DNA of 64,000 nucleotides from Leptodactylus fallax (taxonomy: Eukaryota; Chordata; Amphibia; Anura; Leptodactylidae): assembly GCA_947044405.1 (NCBI GenBank), contig CAMRHE010000021.1, positions 11,268,501 to 11,332,500 on the forward strand. The letters run 5' to 3'. A program made the translations under genes and the position numbers. Position 1 is the first letter of the stretch; every line of letters starts with the position of its first letter. The notes beneath the pieces were generated by a model. That model did not search any database. It was not told the origin of the DNA and was given only the letters and a program-made list of their open reading frames with translations. Positions 23,166 to 35,356 of this stretch are shown one piece after another.

Positions 23166-24830
23166 ACTGCACCCTTCAAAGAATTTATCAGGGGGTTTAT
23201 TAAGCATTAGTATCCCAGGCGGGAATGCACAGCGCATGGTGAAGAGTGAATATGTAAGCTGTGCGGAGTGCATTGGGAACACCAAATTCCCTACTATATC
23301 CCCAGTAGCTCCTATGATTGGGGTGGGGGGGGGTCACTCTGGGGGTCACTTTTAGTTTATTTTCCCTTGTAAGCGCTAAAGTTGGAGTGTCCTGTGATAT
23401 ACGCTCGCACAGCTTATACATAACCTTCCTGCGGCAGCCAGTTGTGTTCTAATGATTTGGTGATTTTGGGGGGTTTTGTCTTCACATTGTACAAGCTATA
23501 TCTTTTTTATTTTAGTGGTGATGTAGCCATATGAGGGCTGATTTTTTTGTGGTATAAGATGCATTTTTTAATGACACCATTTTAATATGTTAAAAAAACA
23601 TCAAAATAATAAAAACATCATGAATAATATATTAACTTTTTCTGGGTGGATTAAAAAAAAAAAAACATGAATTTTGGCATTGGTTTTTACATTTTAATTT
23701 TTTTGCCGTGTGGTGAACAGCATAAGTAACATGTTACCTTCATTCTGCAGGTCGGTACGATTGTGGCGATACCTAATTCATATTTTTTTTTATGCGTTAA
23801 TAATTCCGCAGAACAAAAACCCATTTTTGGACATAAATCAATTGTTTTTGCATCTTCTGAGATGCGTAACATTTTTATTTTTCAGTTGACAGAGTTGGTT
23901 GAGGGCTTATTTTATGTGGGAGGACATGCGCTTTTTATTGGTATTGTTTTTAGGTGCATATGGATTTTTGATCACTTTTTATAGCATTTTTTTGTAAGTG
24001 AGATAGCCAAAAATCATTACTTCCAGCGTTTTATTTCGTTTTTTTTTTTTTTCAACGTTCACCATGTACGTTAAATATCATTTCAGTTTTATTGTACAGG
24101 TTGTTACGGATGCGGCGATACCAAATATGTATTGTTTTTATTAATTTTTAGGGTTTTTTTTATATATGAAAAAGGAATTTTTGGGGCTTTATAACTTCAT
24201 TAATTTTTTTTTTTTTTACACACTTTATTTTTTATTTTTTATTTTTTTTTTTTTACTTCTCCTATAAGGAAACATGAACCAGCAATGCTTTGATCACTAG
24301 TTCAGTATTATAGACTGCAATACAAAGCATACAGTATTGCAGTCTATACAGAAAGTTCGTCTATGCAGACGCATAGGCTAACTTCCTGAGGTCCCCGCAG
24401 GATCAACCAGGTAGTGGGGGCTCCAGGCAGCCTGGGGTCACTGACCAGACCCCGGGCTGCAGAAACTAGATATCGGCACCCCCTGATCTCGCCACGGGGG
24501 TTGCCAGGGGGCGGCAACATGGCGGAACTCAGTTCCGACTGGGGGTTATGGGGCAGGGTGTTAGCTGTCATTCACAGCTAACACCCGCTCCTGATCTCGC
24601 TCACAGTGTCTCTGAAGTGCCGGGCGTAAATTTACAATTAGGCGGACTTTAGAGACCAGGTCGTCAACCGGTTAATAAATGTGCCCCAATGTGTATATAC
24701 ATGTCCCTTTTTTTTAACTGACAGTGAAAAACATCAGGCAAAAAATAGAACATGCCCTATACAATACAAGTCTATGAGTCAATTTTTAACATCTGTTTTC
24801 TAGGCAATGTATCAGTTTCACTGACATTAA

Positions 24831-25536
24831 CCACCGGCCCGACCATAGAGTATATACGCCCGGAAGTGGCTCTCTTGTTCTGCAATGATGTACCGATACA
24901 TCCTTGCAGTTTTCAGTAGCTGCACGAAATTGTGCAGAGTTTATTACCGTTCCTGCCTTCCCGATCGCTGTGTACACAGTGCTCAGAGCCGGCAGTCACA
25001 TGATCCCCCGAGATCAGAGTCTGTAAGAGCTTCTGGGTCCTACAGGACCCAGATCAGCTCTATAGTTATGCACAGAAGGCTGTATTTCTCCTGCAACTGG
25101 GGCTAAATGTACCAGCCACAGTTACAGGGAAAATCAGCCTCCCCCATCAAAACAATAGAGTTCAGATGTCCCCAAAGGTCTATTATGACCTTATGGGGGC
25201 ATAATGTAAAAATAAATAAATAAATAAGATGAATAGAAAAGTAAAAAAAAAAATGTAAATAAAAAATAAATAATATGTCAATAACATGCCTTTATTACAG
25301 GTTCTAGCCCGAACCCAGACGACACCATAAAAAATAAAAATATTTTCCCACATATAAAAAAAAAAATTAAAAAACATGCAAAAATAAAAACAACATAAAA
25401 ATAAAGCCCTATGTGTCACCGAAAAAAGATGCAGAAATTAGTTGAATAGCGCAAATGATAAAAATGTTGTAGCCCTCAAAACCACACATACTAACAAAAC
25501 CTCCTGAACCAGAAATTGGCCCGGTACTGAAGTGGT
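24831..25536. mobile_element. 706-bp TTAA-flanked non-autonomous DNA element
   Basis: It begins CCACCGGCCCGACCATAG and ends ATTGGCCCGGTACTGAAGTGG, and TTAA lies just outside both ends (24827-24830 and 25537-25540). The inverted ends share GGCCCGG and CCAC. It contains AAAT-rich simple sequence around 25206-25270. It is probably a short relative of the 20813-24671 class. Confidence 0.65.
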
Positions 25537-26867
25537 TAAAAACAGATGAGTGGGTTGGGTCAAAAAAATGGATGACAAACTGATTCAAAACAGATGTTAG
25601 AGGATAAATAGCTGATTGGTGGGGGTTTGACTGCTGAGACCCCTACCAATCACAAGTGTTTTCCCCAACTGATCACAGCCAGACTAAATATAAGCATATA
25701 AGCATGTCACATGATGGATAGCTCTCTCAGTAAAGCACTCAGCTATCCCCAGCACACCCATTGAAGTGAATAGAGGTGCAGGTTCATTTGTCCATCAAGC
25801 GATACGCCTACATTCAGCCTGGCCGCGGTCAGGTTGTGTGCGCAATGGGAGGAAAAGCCCTCCTTCTCAGGATCAGTTGGGGTCTCAGCGGTCAGACCCC
25901 CTTCCCAATCAGATATGTATCCTTTACCCATGAATAGAGGATAAATACTTTTTGTGGCATAACCTCTTCAATGTCCGCTTTTTTTTTCACTGTTGTGTAC
26001 AAGTAGCCTACGTTTACAAATTCTAATTAGTAAATATGGATCAATATTTTTTCTATTCTGCATAGAATAAAAGCAAATTGAAAAAAGTGAAAACTAAAAA
26101 TTGAAAAGTGAAATTATTGCTAGTCAAATGTGCAGCTTAACTTCATGCTTTAAACTTTTCTAAATTACAGATTTAGTTGTTTTCTTTGACATTCACTACA
26201 TAAAACAAATCAGTAACTTCTTATTTGTACCTGGCAGAAAACCACAAAGCATATGAAAAGTAGACGCTCTCTCTCTTTTCTGTTCCTGCACATTGCTGGC
26301 CATACTTCACCCAACTAAGCATACTTTTTTTCCCGTACAATAATAAAGCATAGGTATGCATATGACCCAAAATATCTACAATTAGCTGTAAATTTTAAAA
26401 CAATTTCAGCTTCTCATTTCACGCTTCAGTGTTTTTCCTGAGAACACAGTTATGTAGTGGAAGTGAAATGTGGCTCAAGGGCAAAATTCCACAGATTTAT
26501 CTATCATGCATAGTTTATTCTTTTTTTCAGGCTATTGCTTAAATGATTTACACAGCCAGCCAAGACCACTTAGTGTTTGATTTTAAAAACAATGAACCTG
26601 GCATGTACTACGTGTATGCTTGCATCTACATAACATTGTCCAAAGAAATATACCAGCTGTGTGGTCAGGACTCAATATGTGATTCAGTATTATTACATAG
26701 TCCCTTAATGATAATGCTACGTTCTACGGTGGTAATTAATGGTCTTTATTCTCCAGTATTTTCTTGTATGGTAATCTAACATAACAATTGTACTGTTTTG
26801 GATGATCATCTATAAGAGAGAACAGTATTTTTCTGTTCTGTCGTCTTGATTGTCAGAAGGACAGAAC
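25537..26867. other. dispersed-repeat sequence and intron, no gene
   Basis: 25600-25950 is an inverted repeat (GGATAAATAGCTGATTGGTG and GGTTTGACTGCTGAGACCCC facing GGGGTCTCAGCGGTCAGACC). A related decayed repeat is at 32330-32530. The rest is AT-rich with no recognised feature. Confidence 0.5.
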
Positions 26868-27075
26868 TTTAGGCTGAGGACACACATTGTGGAAAAGCTG
26901 TGTTTTTTTGTTGTTGTTGCAGCCAATGTCAAGTGTGGCTTTGAAAGTAATGGGAAACATATAGGAACACTTATGCTTATCCCTTTTTGCTAAATCCATC
27001 CCTGGCATTGGCTAAAAAATGCAACAAAATCTGCAGCAAAAAAACACAGCTTTTGTGCAACATGTGGCCTTAACC
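26868..27075. repeat. foldback repeat family A, copy
   Basis: AGGCTGAGGACACACATTG ... GCAGCCAATGTC pairs with GGCATTGGCTAAAAAATG ... GTGCAACATGTGGCCTTA. This is a self-complementary element of about 205 bp. Confidence 0.6.
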
Positions 27076-27350
27076 TACATTCAGACTATCGTGGGTGAAA
27101 ATGGCCGTGAAAAACATAAATTTTTCATGGCAGTTTTGCACCCGAGGGGTGACCATTTTCACAGATTCCTCATACATTGCAGTGTATGAAGGAATCCTTG
27201 AAAATTAGCAAAAATAGAACATGACCGTCCGGTTACAACGGACGGTCAAAATATTGGTCATGTGACTAGCTCCCATTTACATGACCGCAGTGAAATTAAT
27301 GCGGCCTTGTGATGCCTGTTAAAAAACAACTGATATGTCGTGTGAATATA
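27076..27350. repeat. family C repeat, near-complete copy
   Basis: ATTCAGACTATCGTGGGTGA, GTTTTGCACCCGAGGGGTGA, CCATTTTCACAGATTCCTCA and finally GTGTGAATATAGGGTTAG form a unit also seen at 44590-45025 and 50360-50665. The ends are loosely complementary. Confidence 0.55.
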
Positions 27351-27589
27351 GGGTTAGTCCAAATCTGGTTGCACACGAATGAATAGGAGACGCGGAAACA
27401 GGGCCGCAAAATCGGACAGGAATAGGACCTTTTCCATATTTTGTGGCCCAGACTGTCGACTCGCACACGTGACCGTGTCATTCACGGTCATGCATACGGG
27501 CCCATAGAAATGAATGGGTCAGTGTGCTATCCAGGAAAAACCAGGATTAGCACACTGACCAGTCATACGGTCGTCTGTAAGGGAGCTAA

Positions 27590-27640
27590 ATGAGATCTCC
27601 TGAGGAAGCAGTGATGCAAAATGCGCGTCGAGGTGCTGGG
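27590..27640 (+). repeat. degenerate hammerhead/Penelope-type motif
   Basis: CCTGAGGAAGCAGTGATGC, then AAAATGCGCGTCGAGG, resembles the CTGATGA ... GAAACGCG block common in amphibian Penelope-related repeats. One core base and the GAAA box are altered, so it is a remnant only. Confidence 0.3.
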
Positions 27641-28209
27641 ACACGCAGTTTAGTGGGGTCACTGCAGGACATTTAAACCATTATAGTGCTGAACATAATG
27701 GGAATAAACTATATGAACTAAGCAACCATGGAATATTGATAAATTATATTGTAGTGTATAGGTGAAAAGTTTGTAATTTATTTATGACCTAGTCATATAT
27801 TTGGTGATTAATTATTTCCCTATACAGTGATATATCTATTGCTGAAGGACTACATGTATTTTATGGATTTTATATGGTATTAACTTTAGACTTAAATTAT
27901 AATTTAAGAGATAAAATAAATAGATATAAAATAAGATTTGTAATTCTTTGGAGTGAGCACTCTGGTTTATTTGTTTGTAGGTATATGGCATTATACACGC
28001 AGTGACACTGAAAATGATCTGATTTCACTTCAATATAGGATTAAATGAGTCGTGTGTCTAGAATGATGGCAGTGAATTTACTGCACCTTTTATTGGTCCT
28101 AGCAAATGTGGTGTTGTGAGCAAAATGTTTGGTAACTGGCCTCCAAGGCTCATTTCAGAGCATGAGTAAGAAACATGTTTTGTTTTTTTTCTTAAATGTT
28201 TTTCTTAAG

Positions 28210-28440
28210 AAAAAAAGGCCCCGCGTTGCAGAAATGCAGCTTTTTTTTGTTGTAGATCTTGCTGCTTTTTTTTTTTCTGAGCCAAAGCCAAGAATGGCTA
28301 CAAAAGAAACAGGAAATGTATAGGAAGTTCTTATACTTCTACCTTCTGCTCGATCAACTTGTGGTTTTGGCTAAAAAAAAAAAACACAGCAAAATTTGCA
28401 AAAAAAAACTGCGTTTCCGCAACTTGGGGCCTCAGTCTTT
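28210..28440. repeat. foldback repeat family A, copy
   Basis: AAAGGCCCCGCGTTGCAGAA ... TGAGCCAAAGCCAAGAATGG pairs with GTGGTTTTGGCT ... TGCGTTTCCGCAACTTGGGG. This is the typical palindrome around GAAATGTATAGGAAGTTC. Confidence 0.65.
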
Positions 28441-28507
28441 GGCTGCAGTGGAAGTGCAGCAGGAGAAGACACTGTGTTTTAGATCGGGGCCCCATGTGGC
28501 ATAAACA

Positions 28508-28795
28508 TTGTGCATTAGCGAATCCCATCCACACATTGCAGAAAAATGCCGAAGTGGAAATGCTGCGATTTTCAAAACCGTTGCATTTTTGGAAATCTCA
28601 GCATGTCAATTATACCTATGAAAACGCTGGCGTGTTTCCCTATAGGTATAATGGAAGCAGAAAGTCTGCAGAGGAAACCTCTGCGGACTTTCTGTGGAAA
28701 GCGCTGTGTGATAAACTGCAATGCGTTTCTATGGTGGTTTTTCCTGCAGCACTTTTTCGCTGCGGCCCGCTACATGGGGCCTTGGCCTTACAGTA
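28508..28795. repeat. foldback repeat family B, copy 3
   Basis: GAATCCCATCCACACATTGC ... CAATTATACCTATG pairs with CCCTATAGGTATAATGG ... TACATGGGGCCTTGGCC. An inner hairpin GAAAGTCTGCAGAGG/CCTCTGCGGACTTTC is nearly perfect. It lies directly next to a family-A copy. Confidence 0.65.
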
Positions 28796-28799
28796 GCAG

Positions 28800-28945
28800 A
28801 ACGAGATATTGGTCAATCTTATCCACACATTGCAGAAGAAAAGAGCAGCGGAAAAACTGCTTTTTAAAAATGCAGGAAAAGCTGTGGAATTGTGAGGAAA
28901 AAAGCTGAAAAAAATGCAGCAAAAACTCTGCAGAACTCGTGATTC
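28800..28945. repeat. foldback repeat fragment
   Basis: ATCCACACATTGCAGAAGAA ... GCTGAAAAAAATGCAGC is a partial arm in the style of families A and B, truncated on the right. Confidence 0.4.
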
Positions 28946-29975
28946 TGCTATGCATAAACAAAAGTATAGTGTAATTTTTACTTCATTGCAACCTTATACT
29001 AAGCCTAAATTAAAGCTAATATACACTGACTTACAGAGACAAATTCCTTTAAAATTCTGATCGCATGCCTTATTTAGATGCATTGTTAGACATATACTGT
29101 ACTATATATCATTGTGCTAATTAATGTGACTACAGGTGCACTAAATAACCCTTTTACTCGCTCTCCCTGAGCAGCCTGAAATTTATGAAATTAGCTAATA
29201 ACAATTCTTACTTCATGCAGACCTGTCTGCTGTGACATATAGCTAATTACTGAATATCTGTCATAGCTTCTAAATTATTCATATACCTAAATAGAATTCA
29301 ATAATTAAAGACAAACTCTACTTAGAGCATTATAAATGTCTGGAAACAGTGGCAGAATATCTAAAAGAATGCATATATGTAGCAAGAAATAAGATATACC
29401 TCTATAAAGTAGTGAATGTAAACTTAATAACAAAAATATATAGTGAAAATTGGACAAGATGGAGAGATAGCAAAGATAAAAATACTGAAAATAAAATGTA
29501 ATCATGGCCTCTCAATGATAAGGAGAAATTTAGGGATCTATGAAGATGACTCATTGAGGCCAGTTTACTAAAATCATCAATTTTTGCGCAAATTCTAATC
29601 TACTTGTGAGCTGGAGTGAGATGCTCCAGAATTATTATGAGGCTCTGAGGTCATAATAATTCTGGTGGATTATTACTGGCTGGTGTAGATTTTAGCTGTA
29701 ACTCATGCCAGTTTTCTGGTCCAGATTATAGTACATATGTTGTAGCCAAGGCATCCCCTCAGATGATAAATCAGCCCCATAGAACAATCTTCTTCAAATT
29801 ACTTACATTTGCAGTGGCCTTTCATATATGTAAAAAACTTTTTTTTTTTTTTGTGTACACTGGTAGCAAAAGTATTCTATGTTTGATGGTGAGCTATAAT
29901 ACTGTTTCAGGCATGGTTACATTTTGTTTTGCATTGATTTTATGTTTAGACCAGGGGCCCACATTGCGAAAACTC
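28946..29975. other. intronic stretch without a recognised gene
   Basis: AT-rich. 29555-29780 is a decayed inverted repeat (CCAGTTTACTAAAATCATCA ... GATAAATCAGCC) of the TTTATCA type. No exon is recognised. Confidence 0.5.
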
Positions 29976-29979
29976 CTCG

Positions 29980-31055
29980 CTTTAAAGTACCTGCAGAGTG
30001 GATGGGATTCTGAGTGCTGAGTGCACGCACTGTTATCTACAGCTCTGCCGATAGGACAATCAGTTCAGCTTTCAGTTTGCAGAACAGAAAGAAAACACTG
30101 AGTCTGTTCTCTCCTCTGCAGCATGTAAGGTTTTTGTTCTCTCCAACCCTGTGTAATGTAATATACATTTACTGAGCATATTATTTGATCTGCATTTACA
30201 TTCAATTTCTAGTAATCATAATAAATAATCTCTCATTGTAGGAAAAGTCTATATTTTGATACTGTAAGGGAAATGCCTGTTGAACAATTCCCCAGTGGCT
30301 GATGCTGAAACCAGGAAGGAAGGGAATGACGGAGACAGTGAGTCCTAAACTGAACCCACCCCCTGTCCCTGCCTACTTGACTCACTTCCCTAGGTGACAG
30401 CGGACAACTGGGTGCCAGTCCCTTCTTAGATAAGTGACAACACAAAACGCAGACAAGACAAATAACACTGAAGGAGTCAGCAAACCAAGGGTTAAAGCCA
30501 GAGAGACAAAGAAGTACCAAATTGCAATCCAAAAGAGTAGGCACAAGAAAGCCAAAGGTCATAAGTCAGTAATAATATACAATAGCAAGAGAAACGCTTA
30601 GCGAGGACATAGTCACAATAGCCAGCAACAAAGTGTGGGCTGATGGGCTGTAAATAGGAAGTCAGAACCCGCCCCAGGATTAATTGGCAGATAGGCTGTC
30701 AATCACAAGGCAAAGCTGAGATTAACTATTAGAGGAGAGAGAGATACAAAGGTGAGAGAGATGGGTGTGGTGGAAAATCAATTACAGAGGTGAGGGAATA
30801 GGATAGTGTTCAGACAGGGTACTACAAGAACCTAAAGCAAGGAATGAGAGCCGGACACGCCTCCTGTGCCACAGCCTACGACCGGAGGATGGCGCAGAGG
30901 CCCGAACTGGCAAAGACGTTACAGATACTTCATAGTGTCCTGTTCACCAAGCTAGGGGGGAGGTGGCTTTGACTGTTTTATAAAGAATACAGCAAGTGAG
31001 AAGAAGAGACAGCAGGCAAAGCTGCTGAAACAGGGAGTTGAGAAAACCGCTTTAA
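29980..31055. repeat. dispersed repeat R1, copy 2, split by a solo LTR
   Basis: It matches copy 1: GCATGTAAGGTTTTTGTTC, CCTGTGTAATGTAATATACA, TATTATTTGATCTGCATT, AATAAATAATCTCTCATTG before the LTR, then TACTTCATAGTGTCCTG, AAGAATACAGCAAGTGAGA and a CTTTAA end after it. Copy 1 supplies the uninterrupted reference for the LTR insertion. Confidence 0.7.
30263..30923 (-). mobile_element. solo LTR (661 bp) with 5-bp target duplication
   Basis: It begins TGTAAGGGAAATGCC and ends GACGTTACA on the + strand, the canonical TG...CA pair. The perfect duplication GATAC (30258-30262 and 30924-30928) flanks it. On the minus strand its text parallels the LTR-like insertion at 46736-47337 (GTCTTTGCC, TTGACAGCCTAT, ATTTGGTAC, GTGTTGTCACTTA), so both belong to one gypsy-type LTR lineage. 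No internal region remains, as expected after LTR-LTR recombination. Confidence 0.85.
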
Positions 31056-34000
31056 TGCAGAAAAATGTTGTCAGTCCTGCAGCACTATTCTTGTCATAAA
31101 AATTCCAGAACTACAGCAGAAACCTGATAAATCCCATAATAAGGCAATATGGTCCATCAGGATTCATCAGTATCTCCTGTACTTGTAAATAGATCTGGCA
31201 TCTAGCTGTCATGACTACACTATAAGCAGAAACTATGACACCAATGTGATCATAACCCAATATAAACAATAATAATATTTGGTAAGCCACATTTAATATT
31301 CATGTAACTACTTTCAACATTATCCAGTAAAATCGAAGAAATCCTCATTCAATCATCTCGGAACTTGCAGTTGTATTTTACAAGAGTCCTGAGGGATCAA
31401 ATAAATATTCCATCTTATAGCAAGCTGTGCTATATATATTATGACATCCCTTTGTTGATTTCTTTACAACTACTTATAATTATGATTTTTGAGAGCAATA
31501 TTTATTATAATTAAAGAAAAAACAGTATTTTTTTCCAAACCAGGTGTGCCAGTTCAATTAATTAGTTTTTACTTCTGAACAGGGAATAGAAAATGACAAA
31601 GTAAAATGATAGAGTAGATTGTTAAGCAAAAGCTACAAGCAGATTAGTTATGCTTGATATCCTTAGCCCGGAGCTGAGAAACTGCATGAAGATGTAACAG
31701 CCTTTAAAATTCTCAAAGGATTGACAAAGTGGAACAGACAGATTTATTTGATGTGGTGAGGTCTAGCAGAACTAGGGGCTATGTGATGAGCCACAGAGAT
31801 GTATATAAAAACATGAGAAGCCATTTGTTCCCATCATGGGGCATACACCTTGACACTACATCATAAGCTCTGTATACTTCCTCTAAATCTATATTTTAAT
31901 CACATTCTTTAATAATAACATTTCCAGGCAATCTAAATACAAATATTTTTTTTCCAATTTGTCTTACCTTGTAGTACAGTATGAAATGCAAAAATCATGG
32001 ATATACTTTGCCACCATGGTTGTTTACTGCATTACTGTTATACTCTTATCAATCATTTACCTTTTGAGTTTATTGATGCACTAAGTGGTTAATAGGATGC
32101 AAAGGCTACAGAATAACCTGATCCAACTTTACACAGGAGTGATAATAAATTCTCTTTTATCACCTGACTTGTAAGATGAATTGGTAATTTCTTTATACTA
32201 GTTATTGTACTAAAAGAGCATCTTTGAGTGTTTAAGAATGAATATCTATAAATGTGAATAAAATTGTACGATTTTCAATGTTTATTGTTTTCCTAGAAAT
32301 TTATTGTAAGAGAAATTATCCAAGGGTTCATATTGACTACCTTTCTTTAAGATAGGTGATCAATATGAGTTTGTTGGGAGCCCCATTGAATGGGAGCTGA
32401 GCTGTAATATCACAGCTGTCTGCATCTGGCTTCATATACTGTGCAAATATCAGCTGATCAGTGGGGGTGTCAGATGTTGACCCACACCAGTCTTATTCTG
32501 ATAACCTCTCCTAAGGATAATCTTTTTTTCATGTACATTTATATAACATTTCTGCTTTATATTACTTGTTTTTGCAGAGCAATTATGTGCAATTCTTGTT
32601 TATCATTGCATGAATTTTGACAATTTTAGCATAAAATAGATGATACTGATCTTCTAGACTTATGACCTGACATAAAAATAGGTCATACAAATCCATAGTA
32701 CAGTGTCCATATCCACTGTGTACTCATACCATACCTCCAAGAATCTGTGAAGTTATGCTACTTTCATCTTTACACCAGGTGTCAGTCCAACTTAGATCTA
32801 TAAGAAATCAATGGCCGAAAAATTGCTGCAAGCCCAACTGTGATTTCAGTTAGAAAAAAATAAAAAATTGACACCTGATGGACTCCAAAATAATCAATGG
32901 CTTCTTGGGATCGCTTCTTGTCTGCTATTTTCAGAGTCTGCTTTTGTACATTTTTCTGTTTTTCTGGTCCTCCAATGGACCAGAACAGTAGACTTCCTGG
33001 TGCAGATGTGAACCTAGTGTCACTGGTGCTGGCGAGCAGCAACTCAAACAAGATGGCTGCTCCCATATTCAAGTGCAGTCTATGCAGTAAAAAAAAAAAA
33101 TGTTAGGGAGAAAACCTGATATGAAAGAACGTTTCAGTAAATATGTTTAGATGGCAAAAACCCACTGTGTTTGAGTTTTGCCTTTGGAAATGTTGTCAGC
33201 TACTTATCACCGTCTCCACAACAGAAAACTGTCACTTTTATGAAATAGCGATAGATGCCTACAAAGTGACAGTTTCAAATCTGTTGTCAAGCACCTTAAA
33301 AGGAACAACTGGGACGTGGCAAATATGAGCGATACTGAGCCTGTGCTTTAATGCTATTTTACTATGAATAGTCTGTATAATGCTCCTACTTTTTTACCAT
33401 ATGATTTTAGGGTTCAGATTGGGAATTGGAAGTAAATATCCAGGCGGCTATCAGTGTGACAGTTTTAGATAAACTGTGCCTAACTAAAATATATTTCAGT
33501 TTATAACTGGTATCATTTACGCAAGATAAATTACATAAAAGATGATGAATCTGGTGTGGCCAGTGGCCCAACCCACAGAACACCCTCATCACAACACTTT
33601 TTTGGAAATTGCTGAGGGCAATGTAAAAACAGCACTTAATACAAAATTTTGTCAAGTGCTGTTAAAAAGTCATAAATTCAAGGTTTGCCACTTTTTAACT
33701 CCACTTTGCTGGTGGAGAGCCTATGTTCCATCATTTTGGATCTCACAACTGGACATTTTGTAGTTGTTCACAATAGAAACTTCTATCTATACTATTATTG
33801 TTTTTTTCAGAGCTTTGAAGTTATAGCAGTAAAGCATGAACTAATTTTCTCTCTACTTGAAGAGTTTCCTCATAACTGTGTAAAGAATATTCACAATACT
33901 TGATAGTAATAAGATAATTCCACTTCATATGATTTTAGCTTTTATTAAACTAATTGCGCGTTTTTAGCAGAGTACTTGAAGGTCCATTTGCACTTGCCGA

Positions 34001-34722
34001 TTATCAGCTCAACAGGATAACACAATAATTGACCATTATAAATGACAGAATTGTTCTTTTCTGACCAATGAAAATATTGTTCATAAGTTAGAAAAATGAC
34101 AATTCATGTGTGAAATTTTCTGTAACCTACATGCTCCGTGTGTAAAAATGTTATGGTTAAGTTGGACATTGAAATCTTTTAATTCTATGTGCGAGAAAAA
34201 AAAAAACTATATAGCCAATATCCCAATAACTGATATCCCAATATTGAATTATTGTCATTTTAACAATATCTGTGCTGAAACTAAACATTGTAAACCTGTG
34301 TTATGCATGTACAGTAGTATTGTATGAAGATGCAATGGCATCTTCAGGCATTGCATTGGCCTTTCCAATGGGAAGATCAGAGTGACTGTTTTTAGAAGTT
34401 CTGGCTGAAAAAGCACAACACACAGGTCATGGTTTCACCGGGCATCTCATGGGAATTTCACAGAAATTTTGCAGCAGTTTCAAAGAACACAGGTAACAGC
34501 TTCTTCTGACAGAATTAGAGTTGCCTTCTTGCATAAAAACACCAGTGTTCCTGTTCACATCAGGGATATTGCAGGTTCACGTGGCTCCTTCTACTCAAGG
34601 CTATAGCAGGGAAAAGCTGCAGTTCCACTCTCTGACTCACATGGTCCTGCAACAGATACTCTGCAATAATGTGCCAGAGTTTGTCTTGATTCCCTAAAAG
34701 GTGCCTTAAAAATCCTAATAAA
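31056..34722. other. long intronic stretch without a recognised gene
   Basis: 3.7 kb of AT-rich sequence with few clear transposons. 32330-32530 is a decayed inverted repeat, and there is an A run at 33090. Open frames around 32782-33328 lack domains and splice context. It is comparatively repeat-poor and hence a candidate for conserved non-coding sequence. Confidence 0.5.
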
Positions 34723-34922
34723 GGCTAAGGCCCCATGTAGTGAGCCGCAGCGAAAAACATGGAGGACTTTCAACCTCAATTATACCTATATGGAAAACAC
34801 CAGTGTTTCCGTAGGTGTAATTGACATGCTGCGATTTTCAAAAACAGAATCCCATCTGCAATGTGTGGATGGGATTAGTCGACCAAATTGCTGCATTTTT
34901 GCAACGTGAGGCCCCAGCCACA
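34723..34922. repeat. foldback repeat family B, copy 4
   Basis: GGCTAAGGCCCCATGTAGTG ... AATTATACCTATATGG pairs with CCGTAGGTGTAATTGACATG ... GCAACGTGAGGCCCCAGCC. Confidence 0.65.
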
Positions 34923-35356
34923 GGGAGTTTTTTCCAGCCCCAGTGTAATAGAAAATAAGCACGGAAAAACACCATCCACAACACAGCCTCCAGGCACAAC
35001 AGAGTTCTGTCCATAGGATTTTCCTGAGGCAGGATCCCAAGAGCAGCTATATTGTAGGGGAGACGTGACGCTGACACACAGAAGAAGTGGAAAGTCCTAG
35101 GATTGGTGAATGCTGAGAATCGTACTTACTGTTCACTTTCTGGGCCCCGTCGGTAACCAATGGAAACACTCATTGATTACCAGTCCACTCTTCCCCTGAA
35201 GCATCATTCACAAGAGTAGTGGCTGCCTAGATTCAGCAAGAGGTGCGGTTTTAAATGTAAAACTGCCCCCATGTGTACACCCCTGATTGCACCACTTCCT
35301 ACCCAGAATGCACCAGAGGAAGAAATAGCACAATGACTGAGCAGTGGCAGTTAAAC
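34923..35356. other. intronic stretch without a recognised gene
   Basis: Mixed-composition sequence between a foldback repeat and a Tc1 fragment. No motif is recognised. Confidence 0.45.

Larger units (their letters stand above)
20813..24671. mobile_element. 3.86-kb TTAA-flanked non-autonomous DNA element
   Basis: The left end is CCGGTTAAGGACCGGGCCT. The right end, reverse-complemented, begins CCGGTTGACGACCTGG, so the inverted ends match imperfectly over about 16 bases. TTAA lies immediately outside both ends (20809-20812 and 24672-24675), as in Kolobok and piggyBac superfamilies. The interior has no transposase frame. It holds diverged units built on ACCCCATTTTGGAAACTACA and a large inverted repeat. 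The superfamily choice is inference. Confidence 0.75.

Noticed and set aside
27590..27640. A functional hammerhead ribozyme
   Set aside because: The CTGATGA box is CTGAGGA and the GAAA box is altered, so it is only a remnant of the motif.
30233..30562. 109-codon minus-strand open frame
   Set aside because: It lies within the solo LTR and has no domain.
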